From positions 1-32,046 of the forward strand of contig CASFXH010000036.1 of assembly GCA_949298575.1 (NCBI GenBank): DNA of 32,046 bases, in the 5' to 3' direction. Positions 24,542-31,941 of this stretch are shown here, piece by piece. Under the pieces are notes generated by a model. That model had not been told where the DNA came from. It saw only the letters and a program-made list of their open reading frames with translations, and did not search any database. Each line of letters begins with the position of its first letter. The first letter of the stretch is position 1. The stretch comes from an uncultured Parabacteroides sp. (GTDB taxonomy: Bacteria; Bacteroidota; Bacteroidia; Bacteroidales; Tannerellaceae). The position numbers and the translations under genes are program-made.

Positions 24542-24582
24542 ACGGAGTATGAAAACCCTTTTCCAAAGCGTGTTTCGCGTTA

Positions 24583-24600
24583 ATATTATCCGTACCTTCG
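24583..24600 (+). promoter_or_regulatory. Promoter of the second polyene operon
   Basis: ATATTAT (24583-24589) then TACCTTCG (24593-24600), followed by CG. This is the same one-base -7 variant as before the first operon. TTTC near 24573 could stand in for the -33 element. The predicted leader before the ATG at 24635 is about 30 nt. Confidence 0.5.
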
Positions 24601-24634
24601 CGGCATCATTGAATCATCAAAAGCAGCGGGAGAG

Positions 24635-26131
24635 ATGAAGCGTGTCGTCATCATAGGCAGTGGATTAGGGGGCCTCACGACGGGGGTGACGCTGGCCAAG
24701 AACGGCTATCGCGTCACGGTCGTCGAGCAAGGCGCGCGGGTCGGGGGGTGTTTGCAATGCTTCTCGCGCCACGGGGTGAAGTTCGAGACGGGGATGCACT
24801 TCGTGGGCAGCGCCGACGAGGGGCAGGTCTTGCGTCGCCTCACGCGCTACTTGGAGATCGACACGAAGCTCCGCCTCTCGCGGCTCGACACGCGGCGCTA
24901 TTACGTCGTCGGCCTCCGCGGGCGGCGCTTCGAGTTCGCCAATGGGCGCGAGGCGTTTATCGAGCGGATGGCGGAAGATTTCCCCCAAGAGAAAGACCAC
25001 CTCCGGCGCTACATGGACGTGGTGGGGCAGGTGGCGGCCGCGTCGTCGCTCCACAGCCTCGCGGGCGGCGAGACGGATACGGCCGTCATGGCGCGCTACC
25101 AGCTGCGGTCGATCAATGAGGTGATTGACAGCCTGATTGGCGACCCGCTCCTGCGCGACGTCTTGGTGGGCGACCTGCCGCTCTACGCCGCCGAGCGCGA
25201 CAAGACGCCCTTCTCGACCCACGCCTTCATCATGGACTTTTACAACCAAAGCGCTTTCCGCTTCGTGGGCGGGAGCGAGACGTTGGCCCAGGCGCTGGTC
25301 GAGGTCTTGCGGGAATATGGGGGCGAAGTCCTGACCCGCCAGAGGGCGACGCGCGTGGTGTGCGACAGCCGGCGCGCGACGGGGGTGGAGGTGAATGATG
25401 AGACCTTCCTCGCGGCGGACTACGTGATCTCGGCCATCCACCCCCTGCGGACGCTGGAGCTGCTTCGCGACACGAGCCTGATCCGCCCCGCCTACCGCCA
25501 GCGCTTGCTCGGCATCCCGCAGACCGTCGGGGCCTTCTCCGTCTACTTGCGGTTCAAGCCCGGGGCCGTGCCCTACATGAACTATAACTTCTTTGGCTAC
25601 AACGCCGACTCGCCGTGGGGCTGCGAGCTTTATCAGGAAGACGAATGGCCGAAAGGCTATCTTTACATGCACGAACGCGACGCGGAGGAGCAGCCCTTCG
25701 CCCGCGCCGGCGTCGTCCTGACCTATATGCGGATGGAAGAACTCGCCCGCTGGGCCGCGACGACGGTGGGGCGGCGGGGCGACGACTACCGGGCCTTTGT
25801 CCGCGGGCGGGCAGAGCGGTTGATCGCCTCGCTCGACGGGCAGTTTCCCGGCCTCGCCAGCCAAGTGGCCGACTATTACGTCTCCTCGCCCCTGACCTAC
25901 AGGGACTATACGGGGACGGAGGGCGGCTCGCTCTATGGCGTGGCGAAAGACATCTCGTTGGGCAGCGCCGGGCGCGTACCGCATCGGACCCGCGTCCCGA
26001 ACCTCTTCCTGGCGGGACAAAACGTCAACTCGCACGGCATGCTGGGGGTGCTGGTGGCGACGATGGTGGCCTGCGGCGAGTTGCTCACTCCTCAACGCGT
26101 TTACGAACAAATCCAGAAAGCTAACACATAA
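24635..26131 (+). CDS. FAD-dependent oxidoreductase 1 (phytoene desaturase / retinol saturase-like)
   Basis: 498 residues. The N-terminal dinucleotide-binding fold reads VVIIGSGLGGLTTG (glycines 8, 10, 12 and 13), followed by VVEQGARVGGCLQCF and a GxHFVG block. The C-terminal FAD motif is VPNLFLAGQNVNSHGMLG. This arrangement is that of the CrtI / all-trans-retinol 13,14-reductase family, whose members desaturate, isomerise or reduce conjugated polyenes. In a polyene cluster the substrate is probably the conjugated chain or its aromatic end. It is the first gene of a second operon, and its paralogue follows after 6 nt. The family call is firm; the reaction is open. Confidence 0.88.
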   Translation: MKRVVIIGSGLGGLTTGVTLAKNGYRVTVVEQGARVGGCLQCFSRHGVKFETGMHFVGSADEGQVLRRLTRYLEIDTKLRLSRLDTRRYYVVGLRGRRFEFANGREAFIERMAEDFPQEKDHLRRYMDVVGQVAAASSLHSLAGGETDTAVMARYQLRSINEVIDSLIGDPLLRDVLVGDLPLYAAERDKTPFSTHAFIMDFYNQSAFRFVGGSETLAQALVEVLREYGGEVLTRQRATRVVCDSRRATGVEVNDETFLAADYVISAIHPLRTLELLRDTSLIRPAYRQRLLGIPQTVGAFSVYLRFKPGAVPYMNYNFFGYNADSPWGCELYQEDEWPKGYLYMHERDAEEQPFARAGVVLTYMRMEELARWAATTVGRRGDDYRAFVRGRAERLIASLDGQFPGLASQVADYYVSSPLTYRDYTGTEGGSLYGVAKDISLGSAGRVPHRTRVPNLFLAGQNVNSHGMLGVLVATMVACGELLTPQRVYEQIQKANT

Positions 26132-26137
26132 AACACG

Positions 26138-27673
26138 ATGGATAAGACATCTCAACATACAATCGTCCTAATCGGCGGCGGCCTGGGTGGGCTGACGACC
26201 GGCGCTTTCCTGGCCAAGGAAGGCTACGCCGTGACGGTGCTTGAGAAGAACCCGACGATCGGGGGGGGCTTGCAATGCTTCCACCGGCGGGGCGTCCTCT
26301 TCGAGACGGGGATGCACGTGCTCGGAGGGTTCTTGCCGGGGCAGACGCTCCATAAGATTTGCGCCTACCTGGGCATCCTCGACGAGCTGCGGCTGCGGCA
26401 TACCGACGCCGACTGCATCGACTCGGTCACCTTCGGGACGGGCGAGACCTACCGCCTGCCGCGGGGGAGGGAAGCCTTCGAACGCTACCTCGCGGCGCGT
26501 TTCCCCGCGGAGGCCGAGGGCCTTCACCGTTATCTGGACACGCTGTGGGGCTTGAGCGAGGAGGTCGACCTGTTCTATCTCCGCCCCTCGGGCGACAGTC
26601 TGGCGATGGCCCACTCCGACGAGTTCCTGATGCCGGCCGACGAGCTGATCGCCCGCTACGTCACCGACCCGGCGCTGGCCGAGCTCCTGGCCTACATGAA
26701 CCCCATGTACGGCGGGGTGGCGGGGCATACGCCGGCCTTCATCCACGCGCTGATCAACGTATTATATATAGACGGCTCGAGCCTGTTCGTCGATGGCAGC
26801 CAGCAGATGGCCGACGCCTTGGCGCGGGTGATCGTCGAGGGCGGCGGCCGGGTGGAGGCGGGCGACCCCGTCACGGCCATCGAGGTGGAGGACCGGGCGG
26901 TCCGCCAAGTCGTGACCCGGAGCGGGCGGCGTTATGAAGGCGAGTACTATATCTCCGACATCCACCCGTGCGCCTTGCTGGAGCTTCTGCCGGAGAAGGC
27001 TTTCCCCAAATCCTACCGGGAGCGGCTGCGGGCGATACCGAATTCCTACTCCTCGTTCTCGGTCTACATTAAATTCAAGCCCGACGCCCGCCAGCCCTTC
27101 GCCAATCATCCGTGCTACTTCCAAGAGCGGCTGGGCGACGTATGGCGGTTGGGGGAATACGACGACGAGTCTTTTCCGCGCGGCTTCATGGCCCTTACCC
27201 CTCCCACGGCGCGGCAGGGCGCGTGGGCCGAGCGCATGACCGTCAATTGCCCCATGCCCTTCAGCGCCGTCGCCCGTTGGGCCGACTCGACCGTGGGCCA
27301 TCGCCCCGCCGAGTATGAGGCTTGGAAAGCCCGCGCGCTCCAAAAGGTGCTCGACAAGCTGGAGCTGTGGCGCCCGGGGATTCAGGCCGACATTGACTTC
27401 TGTTTCGCCTCCTCGCCCCTGACCATTCGCGATTATTATGGCACGAAGGAAGGTTCCCTTTATGGCTATCAGCGCGATTGCCAGAATATCGTCCTGTCGC
27501 AGCTGCCCATCGCGACGAAGGTGCGCAACCTGCTCCTGACAGGGCAGAACATCAACTTGCATGGTATTTGCGGCGTCCCATTAACCGCGATCGAGACGGT
27601 CGAGGGGATTATCGGACGGGGCCGCTTGGTACAAAAAATAAACGACGCTTATGAAAGAAACCGCTATCTTTGA
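26138..27673 (+). CDS. FAD-dependent oxidoreductase 2 (phytoene desaturase / retinol saturase-like)
   Basis: 511 residues, clearly a paralogue of the preceding gene: IVLIGGGLGGLTTGAFLAK (glycines 13-15, 17 and 18), VLEKNPTIGGGLQCFHRRG and FETGMHVLGG match block by block, and the end has LLLTGQNINLHGICG. Like its neighbour it belongs to the CrtI/retinol-saturase group. Two adjacent but diverged copies suggest a heterodimer or two successive steps on the polyene chain. Its last 23 bases overlap the acyltransferase gene. Confidence 0.88.
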   Translation: MDKTSQHTIVLIGGGLGGLTTGAFLAKEGYAVTVLEKNPTIGGGLQCFHRRGVLFETGMHVLGGFLPGQTLHKICAYLGILDELRLRHTDADCIDSVTFGTGETYRLPRGREAFERYLAARFPAEAEGLHRYLDTLWGLSEEVDLFYLRPSGDSLAMAHSDEFLMPADELIARYVTDPALAELLAYMNPMYGGVAGHTPAFIHALINVLYIDGSSLFVDGSQQMADALARVIVEGGGRVEAGDPVTAIEVEDRAVRQVVTRSGRRYEGEYYISDIHPCALLELLPEKAFPKSYRERLRAIPNSYSSFSVYIKFKPDARQPFANHPCYFQERLGDVWRLGEYDDESFPRGFMALTPPTARQGAWAERMTVNCPMPFSAVARWADSTVGHRPAEYEAWKARALQKVLDKLELWRPGIQADIDFCFASSPLTIRDYYGTKEGSLYGYQRDCQNIVLSQLPIATKVRNLLLTGQNINLHGICGVPLTAIETVEGIIGRGRLVQKINDAYERNRYL

Positions 27674-28838
27674 CGACATCCGCCCCTATCGTGACGAGGA
27701 GATCCCCGCGGCGATGCGGCGGATAGCGAACGACATGTGCTTCCCCTTGCTGTCGGCCTACATTTTCCCGAATCGGCCGACTAAGGAGACCCGCGAGTTG
27801 GTCCGCTCCATCCGCACGACCGCCGAGTTTCAGGCACGGGTCATGCATGTCATGATCGATCAAGTGATCCGTCGCTCCACGACCAGCTTCACCTATAGCG
27901 GTATCGAGCGCCTCTCGCCAAGCAAACGTTACCTCTTTATCAGCAATCACCGCGACATCATGCTCGACGCCGGCTTCCTGCAGCAAGTCCTCTACGACAA
28001 CGGTCACGAGACCAGCGAGATTACCTTTGGCGTCAACCTGATGCAGAACCCGTTGATTGTCGATATCGGCAAGTCGAACAAGATGTTCAAGGTCGAGCGC
28101 CCCACCAGCGATATGCGGGCGTTCTACCAAGCTTCCCGCCACTTGAGCGAGTACATCCGTTATACCCTCCTCGACAAGCGCCAATCCATCTGGATCGCCC
28201 AGCGCAACGGCCGCACCAAGGACGGGCGTGACCTGACGGACCAGGGCCTCATCAAGATGCTCGGCATGAGTGGGAGCGACGACAAGGTCCATGCGTTGGC
28301 CGAGCTGCGGATCGTCCCCGTGGCGATCAGCTACGAGTGGGAGCCGTGCGACCAGTTGAAAACCATGGAGCTTTACGAACGGAGCCAGAATGGGGACTAT
28401 TACGGCAAGAAGCCCGGCGAGGATATCTTCAGCATAATAGGTGGAATCCTTCAGCCGAAAGGGCGGGTCCACTTGACCATCTGCGAGCCCCTGAGCCCAG
28501 ACGAGCTTTCGGCCTACGAGACTTATGCCGCGGGCGATTTCAACCGGGCGGTCGCCAATCTCGTCGACCAACGGATCCACCACGCTTATCACTTAAGTCC
28601 CAATAATTTTATCGCGCACGATAGGCGGTCGGGGCAGCGTGTTTACCAAGATCGTTATACGGAGGCGCAAGAGGCGGCTTTCGCGGAGCGGTTCCGTGCG
28701 CTGGAGGCTGATAAGGAGACTGGCGGTCGGTCGGCGCTGATGGATATCCTCCTCGGGATCTACGCCAACCCGGTCGATTTAGCGGATGATGACGCGCGAC
28801 GGGACAGTGTTTCACCTGAAAATAGCACATGCGTATGA
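27651..28838 (+). CDS. Lysophospholipid/GPAT-like acyltransferase
   Basis: 395 residues starting inside the previous gene (23-nt overlap). The acceptor motif is FISNHRDIMLDAGFL; counting from His100 the Asp of the catalytic pair is Asp106 (HX5D), or Asp102 if read differently, so the spacing departs from the usual HX4D. The later blocks WIAQRNGRTKDG and RIVPVAISYEWEP are typical of a Bacteroidetes 1-acyl-glycerol-3-phosphate acyltransferase group. It is the third acyltransferase domain in the cluster, after the LpxL-like enzyme and the exporter-fused PlsC domain. The substrate may be an ACP-bound polyene or an ordinary fatty acid. The next gene overlaps by 4 nt. Confidence 0.82.
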   Translation: MKETAIFDDIRPYRDEEIPAAMRRIANDMCFPLLSAYIFPNRPTKETRELVRSIRTTAEFQARVMHVMIDQVIRRSTTSFTYSGIERLSPSKRYLFISNHRDIMLDAGFLQQVLYDNGHETSEITFGVNLMQNPLIVDIGKSNKMFKVERPTSDMRAFYQASRHLSEYIRYTLLDKRQSIWIAQRNGRTKDGRDLTDQGLIKMLGMSGSDDKVHALAELRIVPVAISYEWEPCDQLKTMELYERSQNGDYYGKKPGEDIFSIIGGILQPKGRVHLTICEPLSPDELSAYETYAAGDFNRAVANLVDQRIHHAYHLSPNNFIAHDRRSGQRVYQDRYTEAQEAAFAERFRALEADKETGGRSALMDILLGIYANPVDLADDDARRDSVSPENSTCV

Positions 28839-29059
28839 AAGAAAGAATAAGATCTTTATTGGAGGAGGCTTTGCCTTTAGTCGACCTTGACTCCAACTTC
28901 CTGTTCGCCGAGTTGGATTCGTTGGGCATCACCACGATCCTCATGCTCTTGTCCGAGGAATACGGCGTCTCGTTGGAATACACGGATGTCACGCCCAAGA
29001 ACTTCAAGAACCTGGATAGCCTTGTAGCGTTGGTGGAACGCAAACGGGCGGAAAAGTGA
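28835..29059 (+). CDS. Acyl carrier protein 3
   Basis: 74 residues from the ATG at 28835, which forms an ATGA overlap with the preceding stop (an ATG at 28829 is also in frame). Phosphopantetheine site: Ser29 in FAELDSLGITTILMLL. It is shorter and less acidic at the N-terminus than the other two carriers. It lies directly before the ligase gene (4-nt gap), so it is the best candidate for the carrier that receives the activated aromatic starter. That pairing is inferred from position only. Confidence 0.88.
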   Translation: MKERIRSLLEEALPLVDLDSNFLFAELDSLGITTILMLLSEEYGVSLEYTDVTPKNFKNLDSLVALVERKRAEK

Positions 29060-29063
29060 GCGG

Positions 29064-30392
29064 ATGGAACGACTGGAGGATTATTTGAGGCTGAACGCGG
29101 CGCGGACGCCGGACAAGATGGCCGTCGTGGGGGAGAAGGTATCAGTGACCTACGCCCAGCTGTGGCGGCGAGTCCAATCGCGGGCCGAGGAGTTGCGGTC
29201 GCGAGGTTGCCGGCCAGGGCAAGCGGTGCTGACGCGGGCTTCCCAAACCGTGGATTTTCTAGTAGACTACTTCGCGACCCATCTCATCGGCAGCGTGGCG
29301 GTCCCCTTGGAAAGCCAAATCCCAGAGGAGCGTTTCCGGGCCTTCGAAGCGTTTCTCAAAGCCTCGACGATCCCCTTGGGCACGGCCGACATCCTATTCA
29401 CGACCGGAACCACCGGGGAGAGCAAAGGCGTGATGATCAGTCATGAGACCTTGATCGCCAACGCGGAGAACCTCGTCGAGGCGCAGGGCTATTCCTCAGG
29501 ACTAACCTTTATCCTGGCGGGCCCGTTGAACCATATCGGGACGCTTTCCAAAGTCTATCCCGTCATCCTGACCGGCGGGACGCTTCTTCTCTTGGAAGGC
29601 ATGAAAGACCTCAATCGCTTCTTCGCCGCTTTGGATGGACCGAGCGCGCCCTTCGCGACATTCTTGGTCCCCGCCAGCTTGCGATTGCTTATGGCGTGGA
29701 GTGGTGAGAAATTGCGCGCCTATTCCTCGCTTATCGAATTTATCGAGACAGGCGCCGCTCCCTTGGCGCAGGCCGATATGGATCGCTTGTGCGAGCTTTT
29801 GCCCCACACCCGTTTATATAATACCTACGCCTCGACGGAAACAGGAATCGTCTGCACGCACGATTTCAACGGCGATAAGCGCGTCGCGGGTTGTTTAGGG
29901 CGCCCCATGAGGCACTCCTGCGTCTTCATTACGCCGGAGGGAACCGTGGCTTGCCAAGGGAAGACCTTGATGCTTGGCTATGTGGGCGAACCGGGAAAGA
30001 CAGCTTCAATCCTTCGCGATGGAACGCTTTTTACGCACGATAATGGCTGGTTGGATTCCGAGGGCATGTTGCGCTTGACCGGTCGGGCGGACGACGTGAT
30101 CAACGTGGGAGGCTTTAAGGTCGCGCCTTCCGAAGTCGAGGATGTCGCCCTTTCCTTGCCCGAGGTCGCCGATTGCGTTTGTGTCCCGGCCCATCACCCC
30201 ATCATGGGCTCTGTCCTGAAGCTGTTTGTTGTCCTCGCCGATGGCGCCTCGCTCGACCGGAAACGCCTTGCCCGCCACATTCATTCCTCCCTGGAGCCTT
30301 ACAAAGTCCCCACCCTCTACGAGCCGGTCGATCATGTCCAACGGACATACAATGGGAAAATTGATCGGAAGTATTATCGAAGTGGTTTGTAA
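29064..30392 (+). CDS. AMP-forming acyl/aryl ligase (ApeH-like starter loading)
   Basis: 442 residues, shorter than usual acyl-CoA ligases (about 500-550) because the N-terminal part before the P-loop has only some 110 residues. Motifs in order: TTGTTGESKG at 113-122, YNTYASTETG, DNGWLDSEGMLRLTGR, RADDVINVGGFKVAPSEVE, and the C-terminal catalytic Lys432 in YNGKIDR. The enzyme makes an acyl-adenylate and passes it to CoA or a carrier. In aryl-polyene pathways ApeH activates 4-hydroxybenzoate-type acids and loads them on an ACP. The same is likely here, with ACP 3 just upstream. The aromatic specificity is not shown by the sequence. Confidence 0.88.
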   Translation: MERLEDYLRLNAARTPDKMAVVGEKVSVTYAQLWRRVQSRAEELRSRGCRPGQAVLTRASQTVDFLVDYFATHLIGSVAVPLESQIPEERFRAFEAFLKASTIPLGTADILFTTGTTGESKGVMISHETLIANAENLVEAQGYSSGLTFILAGPLNHIGTLSKVYPVILTGGTLLLLEGMKDLNRFFAALDGPSAPFATFLVPASLRLLMAWSGEKLRAYSSLIEFIETGAAPLAQADMDRLCELLPHTRLYNTYASTETGIVCTHDFNGDKRVAGCLGRPMRHSCVFITPEGTVACQGKTLMLGYVGEPGKTASILRDGTLFTHDNGWLDSEGMLRLTGRADDVINVGGFKVAPSEVEDVALSLPEVADCVCVPAHHPIMGSVLKLFVVLADGASLDRKRLARHIHSSLEPYKVPTLYEPVDHVQRTYNGKIDRKYYRSGL

Positions 30393-30418
30393 ACTGTTGA
30401 TATCCAGTATTGATTATG

Positions 30419-30506
30419 ATGCCCATCATAAGGTGCTTATAATGCCTATCGTGAGGTGCTTATAATGCCCATCGTGAGCACCTCATGATGCCCATCGTGA
30501 GAAAAC
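30419..30506. repeat. Tandem array with 23-bp period (three full units and a partial one)
   Basis: Units start at 30419, 30442, 30465 and 30488, all beginning ATGCCCATC or ATGCCTATC. Units 1 and 2 carry AGGTGCTTATA in the second half, while unit 3 has AGCACCTCATG, that is AGGTGCT in the opposite orientation. AGGTGCT (30454-30460) and AGCACCT (30477-30483) therefore form a dyad. Across unit borders TTATGAT/ATCATAA and CTCATGAT/ATCGTGAG flank GCCC. The array starts 27 nt after the ligase stop. Terminator function is possible, but no T-run is seen. Confidence 0.9.
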
Positions 30507-30533
30507 AACAATTGGGGTGGCTTAGAACAGGCG

Positions 30534-30668
30534 CTAAAGGAAGCGTAGCTTTCTCAGTTCTCCTTTTAATATCCCCAATGTCTCCGCCAAGTCTTCCGCT
30601 AATCCGATAGATTTATCCGCGATTCCTTTAGAAATATAGAGCTCCCGTTCCCGTATCTTTGTTATCAA
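30534..30668 (-). CDS. Possible small ORF or gene remnant
   Basis: A 44-codon minus-strand frame from a TTG at 30668 to a TAG at 30534 reads like a real helical protein (ERELYISKGIADKSIGLAED, then ETLGILKGELRKLRFL). There is no ATG, and an in-frame stop lies a few codons upstream. It may be a genuine small protein, or the tail of a decayed gene. It fills the otherwise empty part of the 362-bp interval between the ligase and phosphatase genes. I do not recognise a family. Confidence 0.3.
   Translation of the reverse strand: MITKIRERELYISKGIADKSIGLAEDLAETLGILKGELRKLRFL
30654..30661 (+). promoter_or_regulatory. Possible -7 box upstream of the PhoA-family gene
   Basis: TATCTTTG fits TAnnTTTG, but there is no TTG at the proper distance, and the leader would be about 85-90 nt. 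This is weak evidence. Confidence 0.3.
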
Positions 30669-30754
30669 AATGGTATGTTTTTACGCGACTTTGGTAGTCT
30701 TTCATGGTTGGGATTGTCTAATATCGCGACTAATAAAAGAATCTGATTAGGTAT

Positions 30755-31879
30755 ATGAAACGTATTGATTTCCTGAAATTATCCGGTATCTTGTTGATAT
30801 CGCTTGCTTCTTCTCTCTATACCAAGGCTGAGTCTATCGCTTCGGACACGGAGACGAAAGCGGTCAATGTAATCCTTTTTATTGGCGATGGTATGAGCCT
30901 GGCGCAATGGCAAACGGGAATGGTCATGAGTGATACCCCACTGAATATCGAGCGGATGCGCTCCGTCGGCATCGTGCGGACTAATTCGTCGACGGATTTT
31001 AATGGCGACGGACCTTCTCACGGGACAGCCATCGCTTCCGGCATAAATACCCGCAGAGGAGCGGTCGGCCTTGACGCGAACGACAAGCCCGTCAAAACGA
31101 TTATCGAATATGCTTCGGAACAAGGCGTGGCGACGGGAATCGTATCGGCCAATACCTTGGCGGAAGGGAGTATCGCGCCTTTCGTTGCCCATCTCAAAAG
31201 CCGAATGCGGACAGAAGATATCGCGTTAGCTTACGTGGAGCAAGCGCCAGACCTGTTTATCGGAGGTGGAAAGCGTAGTTTTTCTCACCGTAAAGATGGA
31301 AGAAACTTGGTAGAGGAATTGGAAAAGAAAGGCTATCGGATTGCCCAATCGATAGCGGAAACGCAAAATGCTCGTGGGGAAAAATTGGCTGGCTTCCTCT
31401 CGGATTCCATCATGCCTGACATCGCGCACGGTCGGGGCGACATGTTCCCTGAATCTGTCCGTTCGGCTATTCAATTCTTGGACCGGCTAGACCGTAACTT
31501 TTTCCTTTTGGTTGGTGATATGTTCGTGGATAGGGCTTCTCATGCCGGCAATACGGAACTGGTCGGACGGGAAACCATAGACCTCGATAAAGCCATCGGA
31601 GCCGCTTTGGATTTCGCCGAAAAAGATGGAAACACGCTTGTCGTCGTGGTCGGTGGGCCGGAGGCTTCGGGCATGACGCTTGTTGGTGGCGATATCGACA
31701 ACAAGGAAGTCGTTGCCAAATGGACTATGCCGGGTATGATCCATACCGGGACAATGGTTCCCGTATTTTCCTTTGGAGTGGGTTCGGAAAACTTCCAGGG
31801 CATGATGAAGAATACGGATTTATTCTTCCGTGTAAAGGCGTTATTGTTGGGAGAGAAGCCTTCCCATATCGTTCGGTAA
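30755..31879 (+). CDS. PhoA-family alkaline phosphatase homologue with lost catalytic residues
   Basis: 374 residues with an N-terminal signal (MKRIDFLKLSGILLISLASSLYTKA). The alkaline phosphatase fold is visible in VILFIGDGMSLAQ (Asp45), SHGTAIASG, VGDMFVDRASHAGN (Asp259, His263) and IHTGTMVPVFSFG (His330). Against the E. coli PhoA pattern as I know it, several key residues are replaced: the nucleophile Ser of the DS motif is Gly86 (in GDGPSHGTA), the Glu322 equivalent is Gly254, and the metal pair Asp369-His370 is Gly301-Pro302. The protein is therefore probably a pseudo-phosphatase or has an altered activity. It is periplasmic by its signal. It seems independent of the polyene cluster. Confidence 0.78.
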   Translation: MKRIDFLKLSGILLISLASSLYTKAESIASDTETKAVNVILFIGDGMSLAQWQTGMVMSDTPLNIERMRSVGIVRTNSSTDFNGDGPSHGTAIASGINTRRGAVGLDANDKPVKTIIEYASEQGVATGIVSANTLAEGSIAPFVAHLKSRMRTEDIALAYVEQAPDLFIGGGKRSFSHRKDGRNLVEELEKKGYRIAQSIAETQNARGEKLAGFLSDSIMPDIAHGRGDMFPESVRSAIQFLDRLDRNFFLLVGDMFVDRASHAGNTELVGRETIDLDKAIGAALDFAEKDGNTLVVVVGGPEASGMTLVGGDIDNKEVVAKWTMPGMIHTGTMVPVFSFGVGSENFQGMMKNTDLFFRVKALLLGEKPSHIVR

Positions 31880-31941
31880 GATAAGAAGAGATTCAAAAAC
31901 TTTTGGACGGGTAAATCCGCTGGATGAAATTTTGAGAGTCA

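Noticed and set aside
24193-24634. Open frames running through the 23-bp array (for example at 24241-24583)
   Set aside because: They only translate the repeats, have no homology-like features, and contain the predicted promoter of the next operon.
24665-26158. 497-codon minus-strand open frame opposite FAD oxidoreductase 1
   Set aside because: The plus frame has complete FAD motifs; the minus frame has no recognisable domain and arises from high GC at third positions.
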